A stretch of 64,000 nucleotides of DNA from Sphingomonadales bacterium (GTDB lineage: Bacteria; Pseudomonadota; Alphaproteobacteria; Sphingomonadales; Sphingomonadaceae), in assembly GCA_017309275.1 (NCBI GenBank), contig JAFKLT010000040.1, positions 28,011-92,010 of the forward strand. Reading direction: 5' to 3'. Of the stretch, positions 28,030-37,900 are shown one piece after another. Numbering within the stretch: position 1 is the first letter of the stretch; each line of letters starts with the position of its first letter. The translations under genes and the position numbers were made by a program. The notes under the pieces were generated by a model that had not been told where the DNA came from, ran no database searches, and worked only from the letters and a program-made list of their open reading frames with translations.

Positions 28030-28409
28030 TATGGTTTCTCCTCATTCTGGATCGCGGGCATGACGCTGAGGTCGAGATCGGCCGTGTTCTGACCGCACCA
28101 AACCATCAGTGTCTTTGCGAACCGACCGTGCGGCTTGACGGTCCAGTCCTTGTTGGAATGGTAGTAGCAGCGCCCGACGACGCCGCGCACGGCGCCGCAG
28201 ATCGCGTCGACCAGCGTTTCCTTGCTCCATACGTTGTGCTCGACCCAAGGGATCGCGACGAGGTCGATGTCACGGTTCAGCGAACCGTGGACCGTGATTG
28301 CATAGCCGGCGTCCTGCGCGGCGCGCCGGATCGGCGGCAGGATCAGGTCGAGAAGCGCCCTGTTGTATGCGCCCTGGACGATATCGTCCGCCTCGGTGCG
28401 GTCCCTCAT
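28029..28409 (-). CDS. nucleotidyltransferase-like phage protein
   Basis: A 126-residue protein containing HGSLNRDIDLVAIPW, which resembles the GS...DxD core of Pol-beta-type nucleotidyltransferases in compact form. The remainder is WSKETLVDAICGAVRGVVG and a C-terminal beta segment. Start at 28409 overlaps the previous stop (ATGA). Enzymatic activity is not established. Confidence 0.65.
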   Translation of the reverse strand: MRDRTEADDIVQGAYNRALLDLILPPIRRAAQDAGYAITVHGSLNRDIDLVAIPWVEHNVWSKETLVDAICGAVRGVVGRCYYHSNKDWTVKPHGRFAKTLMVWCGQNTADLDLSVMPAIQNEEKP

Positions 28410-28564
28410 CCGAACCTCGTGTGCGCAAGGACCGCGTCCGCTGCTCGACGAGACAGGCTGGTATGAGCGCCCCAAAGTTTGGCAAGATCGGCCCGCAGCT
28501 CCTTTATCTCGCGCTCAAGCTCGTCCATGCGTTCTGCGTCAGGCTTCTTGATTGGCCGGGGCAT
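28406..28564 (-). CDS. 52-residue coiled-coil protein
   Basis: Starts MPRPIKKPDAERMDELEREI, with a heptad-like helix continuing through KELRADLAKLW. It overlaps the genes on both sides (TGATG and ATGA). The tight packing supports it as real. Function unknown; perhaps a spanin or assembly helper. Confidence 0.6.
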   Translation of the reverse strand: MPRPIKKPDAERMDELEREIKELRADLAKLWGAHTSLSRRAADAVLAHTRFG

Positions 28565-28908
28565 CAGGATTTCTCCTCGGCCTGGGCCGTTTCGCCCGGT
28601 TTGAGGATGACGTCGGGCTCGGGCTCGATAGGCGGTGTCGAAGCCGCCGCCGCCGTGATGGCATCAAATGCCTTGCCGGTGTTGTCGGCTTTGGTCGCTT
28701 CAAGAGCGTCCTGCCCTGCCTTGTTGAGGTAATAGAACCCCAGTGCCATCGTCGCCATGCCGCTGAGCTGGCCGAGCATGTAAACGATGATCTCCTTGTT
28801 ATCGGTGGGGATCGTCTTGAAGATCAGCAGCGGGAGGACCGAGACGAAGGCCGCGACCAGAAAGAAGGCGAGCCAGTTTCGGAAAGTGCCGGTTTCGCGG
28901 TCGTTCAT
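28564..28908 (-). CDS. two-TM phage membrane protein, candidate holin
   Basis: A 114-residue protein with two hydrophobic helices (NWLAFFLVAAFVSVLPLLIF and IIVYMLGQLSGMATMALGFY) and a charged, Pro/Glu-rich C-terminal tail. It starts within the endolysin stop (ATGA). Size, topology and position fit a holin. Confidence 0.68.
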   Translation of the reverse strand: MNDRETGTFRNWLAFFLVAAFVSVLPLLIFKTIPTDNKEIIVYMLGQLSGMATMALGFYYLNKAGQDALEATKADNTGKAFDAITAAAASTPPIEPEPDVILKPGETAQAEEKS

Positions 28909-29558
28909 TTGCCCGTCCTCATCATCGCCGCGACGCGCTGCGCGCGCTCGGGCGTGTCCTCTTTCGCCCATTTGGACAGGAGCATGTTGGTCGCGGCGTC
29001 GGCGAACCGGCCCTCCGCGATCATGCGAAGCGTATTGACGAAAGCGGCAAAGCCTTTCTCGCCAAGCTGAAAGCACATGCTCGTCATCGCGACCATGCGG
29101 GGGATATCGCCCTGGACGCGTTTCCACGCAGGCCAGTCGGCCATTGCGTCGGTGAAGCGCTTCACGTCATTCTTGAGCAGCATCGACCGTTCGGCGGGCG
29201 TCAGGGTCCATTCCATGATCGTCGTGCCCCGGCGGCTCGGATCATTGGCGATGAGGGTTGCCTGTTCCTCGGCCGTGATCCGACCGCCCTTGCGCGGATC
29301 TATCAGGCGACCGATGCCGATCGTCCAATATCCGAGGTGGTCCTTGTACGCGCGCGCCTTGTCGCCCTCCTCGATGCGGAGGTGCGCTTCCACCGCCACG
29401 TCGAACGCGGACATCACAACCGGCGCTGGCGTCGCGGGTGGCAGTCCGGTCCGGTATGTCGCAAGAGCCGCATCCAGCGCGGCGATACGGTCGGGCGCGA
29501 AGCCCTTGGCATCGAGCCAGGGGCGCACGGTATCGAAAACGATACGATTGTCGGTCAT
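28905..29558 (-). CDS. endolysin with T4-type (GH24) lysozyme domain
   Basis: A 217-residue protein. Residues 61-84 (RIEEGDKARAYKDHLGYWTI and onward) match the T4 lysozyme catalytic segment, giving E64, D73 and T79 as the catalytic triad. The roughly 55-residue N-terminal extension is not a signal peptide, so release would need the holin. It cleaves peptidoglycan at the end of infection. Overlaps both neighbours by 4 nt. Confidence 0.86.
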   Translation of the reverse strand: MTDNRIVFDTVRPWLDAKGFAPDRIAALDAALATYRTGLPPATPAPVVMSAFDVAVEAHLRIEEGDKARAYKDHLGYWTIGIGRLIDPRKGGRITAEEQATLIANDPSRRGTTIMEWTLTPAERSMLLKNDVKRFTDAMADWPAWKRVQGDIPRMVAMTSMCFQLGEKGFAAFVNTLRMIAEGRFADAATNMLLSKWAKEDTPERAQRVAAMMRTGK

Positions 29559-29911
29559 TTCACACGTTCCTTGATGAAGGCGACATCGGCTTTGATCGTG
29601 GCGAGCTGGACAGCGACGTTGCGGTCTTCATTCTCGCCCTCGTCGAGGCGGCGCTTGCTCTCTTTCGCCATGTCGGCGGTCTTCTCGATGCGGGCATCGA
29701 TCCGGGCGTAGGCGATGGTCCCGCCGATGATCGGCCCGACAAGCAGCCCAAGCACGCCGATCCACGCCGGGATTTGGCCGATCGTCCAGCGGCGTGTCGC
29801 CGCCTCGGCCTTTTCACGCGCCGCGTCTTCCATCGCGCGCTTCTGTTCGATCGCGATCATGCAGCGCTCGATAATGGCGGCGATCGTGACCTCATCCCCA
29901 AGACCGCTCAT
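29555..29911 (-). CDS. membrane protein with coiled coil, lysis module
   Basis: A 118-residue protein: soluble N-terminal part, one TM helix (AWIGVLGLLVGPIIGGTIAY), then a charged coiled coil (ARIEKTADMAKESKRRLDEG). Topology resembles i-spanin or hemolysin XhlA-like phage proteins. Which applies cannot be decided from sequence. Confidence 0.65.
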   Translation of the reverse strand: MSGLGDEVTIAAIIERCMIAIEQKRAMEDAAREKAEAATRRWTIGQIPAWIGVLGLLVGPIIGGTIAYARIDARIEKTADMAKESKRRLDEGENEDRNVAVQLATIKADVAFIKERVK

Positions 29912-30018
29912 CGGGGCCTCCGACTATCGAACAAGGCAACGGCGACGATTGCCGCCATCAGGAGGAAGGTGCCGGCGGCGAGGATGCCGCCGACGACTAT
30001 CTTTGCTTCAGGGGCCAT
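29908..30018 (-). CDS. 36-residue single-TM protein
   Basis: MAPEAKIVVGGILAAGTFLL continues as one membrane helix and ends DSRRPR. It overlaps the next gene by ATGA. A small membrane protein in the lysis cassette. Confidence 0.55.
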   Translation of the reverse strand: MAPEAKIVVGGILAAGTFLLMAAIVAVALFDSRRPR

Positions 30019-30030
30019 CGCTGCGGGCGA

Positions 30031-30177
30031 TCAGGGGCAGGGGTCGCCGTTCGGCTGCGGGCCGGGCCCGCACGGCACTTCCTTTACCGGCCCGGTGGGC
30101 TGGGGCGGCGCGTCTGCCGTGCAGCCGACCAGGGTCAGGGCGCACGCGATCGCGAGCGCGTAAGCACGCTTCTTCAT
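30031..30177 (-). CDS. small proline-rich lipoprotein, candidate o-spanin
   Basis: A 48-residue protein: signal MKKRAYALAIACALTLVGC with lipobox LVGC, and a mature part rich in Pro with further Cys residues. Size, lipobox and proline content resemble Rz1-type outer-membrane spanins. Confidence 0.6.
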   Translation of the reverse strand: MKKRAYALAIACALTLVGCTADAPPQPTGPVKEVPCGPGPQPNGDPCP

Positions 30178-30201
30178 CTGCATTCTCCTTCGGTGGTAAA
30201 T

Positions 30202-30537
30202 TCAGGCGCCGGGCGGCTCGGGCCATTCCGGGGCAAAGGGGTCGGCCGTCTCGGGCATGTCGCGCAGCGCCTGGCGATACGTCCGCCACGCGGGCTGTTC
30301 GCTTTCAGGGCGCTCGAACAGCGGCGGATAGTCGCTGGCCGCGAGCCGCGCGTTGCGTTCGGTTCGGAGCGCCGCCAACACCGGGGCGGCGTCTCTTTCC
30401 CAGGCCTCGCCGACCCACCGCCACGGGCCCGCACCCTCCGGCGGATCCGGCAGCGCTTCCCAATCAGGCGCGCCGTACTCGTCAGGGTCGGCAACGATAT
30501 GAACCGACCCGGTTTCTGTGTGCAAAAAGGCCGGCAT
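30202..30537 (-). CDS. phage tail assembly chaperone-like protein (PF16778-like)
   Basis: A 111-residue protein with RNARLAASDYPPLFERPE followed by WRTYRQALRDMPE, the hallmark of the Phage_tail_APC family found beside tail-fibre genes. The start is ATG 30537, which overlaps the upstream stop (TGATG). Confidence 0.8.
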   Translation of the reverse strand: MPAFLHTETGSVHIVADPDEYGAPDWEALPDPPEGAGPWRWVGEAWERDAAPVLAALRTERNARLAASDYPPLFERPESEQPAWRTYRQALRDMPETADPFAPEWPEPPGA

Positions 30538-33500
30538 CAAATCACCTGTTTCATCGTGGTAAAGCCTGCCGCGCTGCCGATCGAAACGCCTGTCCGGCTG
30601 GCCACCATCTGAATTTCATAGGCAGCGTTCGCCGTCAGGCCGGTCAGGCTGCCGCCCGGATTGACTTCACCGGGGCTGTTTTCGCCTGGCTCACCGGGAA
30701 GATCGGCCGTCTTGAGCGCCGAGCCCGAGCTGGTGAAACCCGAATCCGTCCACGACCCCGCGCCGACAAGGCGGTATTGCAGCTTCGCGGCGAGTGTCGC
30801 GGTGCCGTTCGCGCCACAATAAAATTGGGCATAGCCGCCGATGTTCAGCTTTCCGGTCGACGATGCCGCCAGTACCGTGCCGGGACCGCTGGACGCGTAG
30901 GACCCGCTGCCCCACCACGACGTGGAGCTGAAATTGACGACGACCTGCGCGCCCGAGGCGGGGTCGCGCTGGCGGCTGTGACTCATCTTGCCTTCGACGA
31001 CTTGGCCGTCCGACGCGGTAAATCGCCAATTCACGAAGCCGGTGTCGGCCGTCACGTCGTCGATCGTGAAGCCGCCAGAAATGGCGGTGGCGGTGCAGCC
31101 GGAGACAGCAAGGATTGTGACGGTGCCGCCGATCGTCGCCCCCGCCTTCGTCGCATCGATGGCGACGTTGAACGGCAGCACGCTCCCCGCGCTCTTGATC
31201 GTTCCGTCGGCATCAGCAGCGAATTGCTTGCTCGCGGGCACGGCGACGGCGGCGACCGGGCTGATGCCATTCGTGCCGTTCGAGCCGTCCTGCACCTTTA
31301 CGATACTGATGCGATCTTGAACGCCAATCGCACCCGACATACGCGCTTCATAGATGAGCCCGTTGGTGGATCGAGCAGTCAACAAGGTTTGGAATTGAGT
31401 GTGGCTCAGAACCAAAGTGTCATTATTCGGAGAGCTTGAAGCCCCGCCAGCCGTCACCAGAGCTGCGGCGCTGACCCAACTGGACGGGCTTGACCCATCT
31501 GCGTTCGACACCCGCCACTCGGTCGTGCCTGCCGTATTTTGCCGAGTGGCGGTGATGGTCGTGGATTGAGCCACAGGCGAGCCCGCCGCGTCGTAACGAA
31601 AGGTTTGATGCGTCGAGGCGACGAAGATCAGGGGCGGCGAGGTGCCATCTGCTCCCGCCGTCCCAGCGGCGGAAAATGAAAGGATGCGCCCAAAGTGCTT
31701 GTTCGCGGTGTAGAGCGAAGAATCGAAGAACAGCGATAGCCCCGCGCCGGGCGAGCTGTTCGTTCCAAGAATAACCGCTGCACCCCCCGCCGCTGGCTGC
31801 TTCGAATAGACGACGAACTTGTCATTATAGGTGATCGTGAAGACGTCTCCGACCGCATAGGTGGAGATGTTGGGGCCGATCGAGCCACTTTGGATGATCG
31901 CGACATTTCCGGACGATGTCAGGTTGATCGCGAAATCAATGCTTGCCCAGTCCGCGTCGGTTGTGGGGTCGGTATTGAGCCCAGCCACCAAGTCGATACC
32001 GGTGCTGTCGACGACGAAGCTGACCGAGGCGCCGCCCTTGAAGCTTTCGGTGGAGTGGATCGAGCCATTCCATCCCGATCCGCCCACCTTGATAAGTTTG
32101 TTGCCGGCAAGAACGGTGTTGGCGTTGAAGTTCGCAAGTCCGAAGTTCGGCGGGCCGCCGTACGGCGCCCAGGCATAGTCAAGGTAGTTCGTGCTCTCCG
32201 TCGCCGTCGTCTTGTTGTACGCTATCCCCTGATAGGTGCGGCCTCCCGGCGAGCCGGGGTTGAAATTGAAATTGCCGTCGGGCGCGTCGGCATAGGCGTA
32301 CCAGGTATAACGGGATGCGCCGGGCGCGCCGTCCTGCGCGAATATCCCCGGGGTCGACCATGTGCCGAACGGGGCGGTCCCCGATGTCGGCGACCTGCTG
32401 GCGACGGCCGACGATGCGTATAGCGGGTCCGTGCCAGCTGGAACGCTGCCGATGTCCGCATACCAGTCCGTCGGGGGCGTGGTCGCGCCGGTCAGATAAT
32501 TGAAATTACCCCCGGTCGGCGTCGTCGGCGCACTCGCCGACCGCCGGTAGACCGTCTTTTCGATCACGGGCACGTCGTAATAGGCGACCTCGTCGTTGCC
32601 ATGGACGCGGTTCGTTATCTCCGCCTCGATCGCCAGCCGCCAGAACGGCGGGGCGATGCCGAGCTGCACGACGCTGGCGACCGGCGGCAACGCCGTCCCG
32701 TCGGCCGCCAGCGTGCCGATGGCGCTGACCGCCTCCGGCAGCGGGATCGGCAGCACGGTCAGCTTGCCGGTCCATGTGACCAGCGCGACGGCGTTGATGC
32801 TCTGCGCGATCGCCTGAACCACTTCGCGCATGGTCGTCTGCTGCGTCAGGGCCAGCGACATATTCCACGGCCGCGCGACATCGAGCGCATCGAGCGCCGC
32901 GGTATCGACCTTGCTCAGCTTGCCCGCGCGCGCGGCCAGACGCTTGATCAGCGCCCCCGGCTTGCGCACCCAGCCGCCGCCATCCGCGCCGCTGTTGCTG
33001 CCGCGCACGTCATAGGTCAGCACGCCGGCGCCCGGCGCGCCATGACGGATCAGGCCCGCCGCTTTCGACGTCGCGACATAGCCTGGCGCGATCGTCGCGG
33101 CATCAAGAGCCGAAAAGCTGGCATAGTCGGCGACGGGCGCGTCGAAGCGCTGCACATTCTCGAACGCCACCTCGACCGCCTCGATCGGGCCGTCGCTCAA
33201 CTGCAGGATCGTGTCGATCGCGTCGACCAACACACCCTCGACCATCCGCGGCGCGCCCAGCAGGAATGGCTTTACCTGCCCCTTCATCGCGGCCTCGCCC
33301 TCGGCGCCGCCCGCGCCCGTGTAGGTCCCGAGCAGCGGATCGTCGAGCCAGCGGTCATCGACGCGAAACTCCATCGCGCCGACGCCGTCCCGTATCGCCG
33401 GGTGATTGTCGATCAGCCCGTCGAAGCGCAGGACATAGTCGCCCCACGCGGCACCCAGATCGCCCGACCACCAGCGGATCGAGGCATCGTGGAACATCAA

Positions 33501-33746
33501 TCCGGCAAACCCGGGGATGGCCGATATCGAAATATCCGACCGACCCGACGGTGTGACGATATCGCCCGTGAACGCACCGTCGAAAAAGTCATAGGCCAGC
33601 GTCGGCAACCGCTCGATCGAAGGCCACCAGGTGGCGCCGTTCAAATGACACAGCCGGTCGTCGTCGTGGCTGGCGAGCCGGATCGTCTTTGCAGACCCGT
33701 CGGCGCGCGCGAACGCGTCGATTTGGCACAACCAGGCGGCGGGCAT
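30537..33746 (-). CDS. tail tip / host-specificity protein
   Basis: A 1069-residue tail protein. The N-terminal 380 or so residues resemble baseplate-hub/tail-tip proteins (VLRFDGLIDNHPAIRDGVG and VRKPGALIKRLAARAG). The rest is a series of Gly/Ser/Thr-rich beta modules with repeats typical of fibronectin-like and receptor-contact regions. Its place between the discoidin-like tail protein and the assembly chaperone fits a lambda gpJ role. Confidence 0.75.
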   Translation of the reverse strand: MPAAWLCQIDAFARADGSAKTIRLASHDDDRLCHLNGATWWPSIERLPTLAYDFFDGAFTGDIVTPSGRSDISISAIPGFAGLMFHDASIRWWSGDLGAAWGDYVLRFDGLIDNHPAIRDGVGAMEFRVDDRWLDDPLLGTYTGAGGAEGEAAMKGQVKPFLLGAPRMVEGVLVDAIDTILQLSDGPIEAVEVAFENVQRFDAPVADYASFSALDAATIAPGYVATSKAAGLIRHGAPGAGVLTYDVRGSNSGADGGGWVRKPGALIKRLAARAGKLSKVDTAALDALDVARPWNMSLALTQQTTMREVVQAIAQSINAVALVTWTGKLTVLPIPLPEAVSAIGTLAADGTALPPVASVVQLGIAPPFWRLAIEAEITNRVHGNDEVAYYDVPVIEKTVYRRSASAPTTPTGGNFNYLTGATTPPTDWYADIGSVPAGTDPLYASSAVASRSPTSGTAPFGTWSTPGIFAQDGAPGASRYTWYAYADAPDGNFNFNPGSPGGRTYQGIAYNKTTATESTNYLDYAWAPYGGPPNFGLANFNANTVLAGNKLIKVGGSGWNGSIHSTESFKGGASVSFVVDSTGIDLVAGLNTDPTTDADWASIDFAINLTSSGNVAIIQSGSIGPNISTYAVGDVFTITYNDKFVVYSKQPAAGGAAVILGTNSSPGAGLSLFFDSSLYTANKHFGRILSFSAAGTAGADGTSPPLIFVASTHQTFRYDAAGSPVAQSTTITATRQNTAGTTEWRVSNADGSSPSSWVSAAALVTAGGASSSPNNDTLVLSHTQFQTLLTARSTNGLIYEARMSGAIGVQDRISIVKVQDGSNGTNGISPVAAVAVPASKQFAADADGTIKSAGSVLPFNVAIDATKAGATIGGTVTILAVSGCTATAISGGFTIDDVTADTGFVNWRFTASDGQVVEGKMSHSRQRDPASGAQVVVNFSSTSWWGSGSYASSGPGTVLAASSTGKLNIGGYAQFYCGANGTATLAAKLQYRLVGAGSWTDSGFTSSGSALKTADLPGEPGENSPGEVNPGGSLTGLTANAAYEIQMVASRTGVSIGSAAGFTTMKQVI

Positions 33747-33750
33747 CGGA

Positions 33751-34557
33751 TCAGATATCCATCCCGACCATGTTCGCGCGCCATTCCAGACCGCCGGGCC
33801 GCGCCCATATCGATTCCTGATCGCCGATCAGCGGACCGAAATACATGCGGTTCTGCCGCTGTTCGTGCGCGTCAGGATCGGTGACCAGCGCGACGCAATC
33901 GGTGTTGCCGATCCGCTCCATCAACGGCTGTATCACCGCGTCGATCTTGTCGCGATGCACATGGGGGAAGGTCAGGCCTGTCGTGCGCAGCTTCGCGCCA
34001 TAACGGCGCAACAGGACCCCGCGTGACGAAAAGTCGATCTTGCCCAGGTCGCGGACGCCGAACGCGGCGCCGAACTTGAAATTGATGCTCGGCTGAAAGC
34101 GTTTGCCGATGACGACGCGCGCCACGGTGAACACGCTGTTCGACGGCGCGCCCAGCGTAATGCGAATATAGCGGCTCGGCGGCGGAGGGGAAACCGCCGG
34201 GGCCAGCCACAGTGCCTTGCCGCGACCGCTGGTCGGCATCGCCGACCCGGCAAGCAGTTGATCGACCGATCCGACCCATGATCCGCCCGGAAAGCTGCTT
34301 CCCTGTGCGGCCGTCGCGGCCTTGATCTGCATTTGCCATGTCAGCGCGGCCCCGGTCAGGCCGAACAGCGCGATCGTGTCGAACTCGACGTCGGCGCCAA
34401 GGTCGATCGTCAGATATTGCGAGGTCGTCCCGCCATTGCTCTGCCAGGTGACCCCCAGATAATCGTTAGCGACATAGTCGGGCAGGTGCCCCGCCGCCGA
34501 CGAGCTGGCGGTCACCGCCACAATTGGCGCCGGGGGCAGAATGATCGCATTGCTCAC
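33751..34557 (-). CDS. distal tail protein with discoidin-like fold
   Basis: A 268-residue protein whose N-terminal half, WQSNGGTTSQYLTIDLGADV through SRYIRITLGAP, matches F5/8-type C (discoidin) beta-sandwich features. The C-terminal half is tail-specific. It starts with GTG in a GTGA overlap. It probably forms part of the tail tip and contributes to glycan binding. Confidence 0.75.
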   Translation of the reverse strand: MSNAIILPPAPIVAVTASSSAAGHLPDYVANDYLGVTWQSNGGTTSQYLTIDLGADVEFDTIALFGLTGAALTWQMQIKAATAAQGSSFPGGSWVGSVDQLLAGSAMPTSGRGKALWLAPAVSPPPPSRYIRITLGAPSNSVFTVARVVIGKRFQPSINFKFGAAFGVRDLGKIDFSSRGVLLRRYGAKLRTTGLTFPHVHRDKIDAVIQPLMERIGNTDCVALVTDPDAHEQRQNRMYFGPLIGDQESIWARPGGLEWRANMVGMDI

Positions 34558-34919
34558 CCGAACAGCTCCATCGTCGTGGTTTCTTCCTCGGCATCGATCT
34601 GAAGCCGCGCGGCCAGATGCTTGCTCGACACGTCATGTTCGGCGTCGATCAGCATCCAGACGGGCACGCCCGCGTTCAGGTCGGGCCAGATCATGGCATC
34701 GGCCTGCACCGCAAAGCGCCGACGCCCGGCCACACCGATCAGCGATCGCCGTGCGTCGAGCGCGGTCTGCGCATCGGACGCGGCGTCGAACAGGCCCGCC
34801 GCCGGCGACGTCCTGCCATCGCGGGCGTGGGGATATGTCGCCTTGATCGCGCTATCGGCAGACTCGACGATCGTCGCGCGGCGCATCGCGCGCGCGACGT
34901 CGGCAACCAGAGCGGGCAT
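34554..34919 (-). CDS. minor tail protein
   Basis: A 121-residue protein between tape measure and distal tail genes, overlapping both. It contains WPDLNAGVPVWMLIDAEHDV; no named family recognised. Position indicates a tail-tip component. Confidence 0.7.
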   Translation of the reverse strand: MPALVADVARAMRRATIVESADSAIKATYPHARDGRTSPAAGLFDAASDAQTALDARRSLIGVAGRRRFAVQADAMIWPDLNAGVPVWMLIDAEHDVSSKHLAARLQIDAEEETTTMELFG

Positions 34920-37900
34920 CAGACCAGCCGGACGAAGCTGCGCGGATTGCCAATGAAGCCGCTATCGTCGCCGATGACGATCCCGCCGCCGTTGACGATC
35001 TGCATCAGTAAACCGGTCTGATTGTTCAGGATCGCCGCGATATCCGCGGTATTCTTTGCCGTCGCCTCGACGAACGGGTCGCGCGCCTCGGCCGCCTTCG
35101 ACTGGCTTTCGCTCTGATCGAGTAGCGCCTGCGTCGCGGTGCGCAGCTCGTCGACGTTGGCGAAATATCCGGACGTGCTGCCGTTCAGCGAACGGCTGAT
35201 TTGCAGGAAGCTGTCGGCGGCGGCCAGATATTTGTCGCGGTCGATGCCGGCGATGTCGCCCCGATTGATCGCGTCGAGATAGGGCTGCAGGTTCGCGCGC
35301 GCGTTCGTTTCCTGATCGCGCAACGACAGCGCGCTCGACGGCCCGAAATTCAACCCGTTGATGAACTCGCGCAGATTGTCGTTCGCGGCCTTCATGATCT
35401 CGTCGCGTTCCAGCTGGTACAGCTTTTCGGCGTCGGCCATCTGCTCGGCGGTCGCGGCCCCTTCCTTCAGCGCGGCTATCGTCTTGTCCCATTTCTCGTT
35501 CAGATCGTCGAGCGCCGCACCCAGCGGGTTAAGGCGGGATTTGAGCAGGTTGGGTATGCTCTCGATCATGCTGGCCTTTTCGATGGCCTTTTGCAGGTCG
35601 CCGCCCGACTGAAGGATGCGCTGCGCCGCCGCGCTGATGCCGCGAATGGCGCCGTCCGACAGCGCGTCACGCACGGCCGCCATGATCGCCTCTTCCTCGC
35701 TCGCGAACGTCAGGACACCGGAGCCTTTCGTCCGGCCCTTGCCCGTCGGATCGACGGTGTATTTCTTCTTCCGCTGGCCGATCGACACGCTGAAGCTGTT
35801 GGCCTCGCCCCCCAACGCGTCTGCGATCTGTGCCAGCGTGTCCTGCACATTGCTGCCCAAGCCCGACACCGACTGCCGCAGACTCTTCGATCCCGAATAG
35901 GCGGCGTTCTCCGAAATGCTGGTGACGGTCGCGGACCCCTTCGGCGTCTTTTTGAACAGCCCGCCGATCGTTCCGCCGAGCGCGCCGCCGACGAAACCGC
36001 CCAGCGGGCCGAACGCGGCCATGCCGATCGCTCCACCGATCTGGGCGCCCAGATTGCTCTGTTTCAGGCCCAGGCTGCGCAGGACGCCCGACGACGCCTG
36101 ACCATAGGCCGCGCCGCGCATCACCATCTGGAGCGATTCGGTGAAGCCGGTCAGCAGCTGCTTGGTTTCCGGGCTGGGCGTCGAGGCGGCGCGGGTGCCG
36201 TTCACGATGATCGGCTGGCCGCGCTCGATATCGTCGGCGCTATTCTGGCTGACGCTTCGAAACGGATTGTCGTTCGCGGCCAGCGAGTTCAGCCGGATCG
36301 CGACGCTGGCGGCCGCCTGACCCAGCCGGTCGATCGGCGGGATCGTTCGCTCGATCGCCGTCGCCTGTCGGCGACCGGCCTCGTCGACCTGATCTAGGCC
36401 CAATATCTTCAGCTTCTGCTGTTCGAACTGGTCGCCGAAAATGACCTTGAACGCCTCTTCGGTCATGATCCGCCGCTGAATATCCATCAACGATTTGATC
36501 GCCGATTTCGCGACATTCAGCCCCTTGCCGCTATAGAAATCATAGATTCCCTGCTTCGCGACATTCTGGGCATCGTCGATATAGCCGATCAGCCGCTGCT
36601 GCTCTTCCTGCTGCCGCTGAATTTCGATCGTGATCAACCGCGCCTGCTGCCGCTTTTTGTAATAATCCTCCAGCTCGGCCTTGGTAATGTTCCGCTGCGC
36701 GATCATCGTGTCGAGTTGCGACACGTTCTCCGCGCCCAGGATCCGCGCCAGCTCTACATTGTCCTGCAATATATTATATTCGGCCATGCGCCCCTGAGCG
36801 ATCAGCTGCTGCGACTGCGCGGTCTGGTCCATGATGGCCAGCTGATCGCGAAGAACCTTGCCAGGCGCGGCCCCGGCCAGCGCCGCCGCTTCCTTGGCGA
36901 CCTTCAGCACATCCTGCGCGCGTTTCCTGTTCTCGGCCGTCGCCTTCGGGTCGGCCAGCGTCTTTTGCGCCTGAGCGATCAGCTGTTGGGCGTCGATCAG
37001 CGCATTGTTCGAACGGTCGATATCCGACGGCATCTGGTCGAACTGGCCGCGAAGCTGGACGGCCTTTTCATAGGCTTCGTCCAGCTTGCTCGCCATCGAC
37101 TCCGCGATCTTTGCCGGATCGGGGCCGCCACGATCTCTCTTTCCGCCGCCGCCGCGATCTTTCTTCGGCGCGAGATATCGATCGGGAAGCTTCCCACCCA
37201 ATCCCGCCCTTAGGTCTAGAGCTGACTGCCCCGCAGTGTAGGAATCATTCGCTCTGTTCAATGCGTTCTGAACGGCATAATACTGCTCTTCGCCCATTGA
37301 GCGCATATCTAGTTCGGCGCCAGCCTTCTCCAGCGAATAGCCCGCCGCCACTTTCCGTATAAGCGCTTCGTAGTTGCGCCCGGACGCATCGCGTTTCTGG
37401 ATTTGACGCTCTGCCCAATAGCTACCGACCAGGCCCAGGTTGGCGAACGTGTTCGCGCGACCATAAGCACGCTCCCAGAACGTCGTCGGCGATGCGCCCG
37501 CATCTTTCAGCGCGGAAAACGCCTCCCGGCGAGAACTAGCTGCATTCGCCTGTGCCGCGATCATTTGCGCATACATATTGTCGCGCAGTGCCTGCGTATT
37601 GTTCACAATCTTGCCGGTCGATAGATCGAACATTTTGCTGAGAGCGGCCTGCGCCTGGCCTAGATTATCCGATGTAACTTCGACCGCCTGCATCGCTTGG
37701 TTGGAATCCCACAACTTCGAGACGAGGCCACCGACGACAACTGCGGCGGCGGTGAACGCCAAACCCCACGGCCCCGACAGGAAGCCGATCAGCCCGGTCG
37801 ACTTGTTCGTCATCATCTGCATGGCCTGGACGACCTGCGTCGATTGCTGCACGAAAATCTGCATGGGCGGAACGCCCGCTGCCCAGCCGCTGGCGATGTC

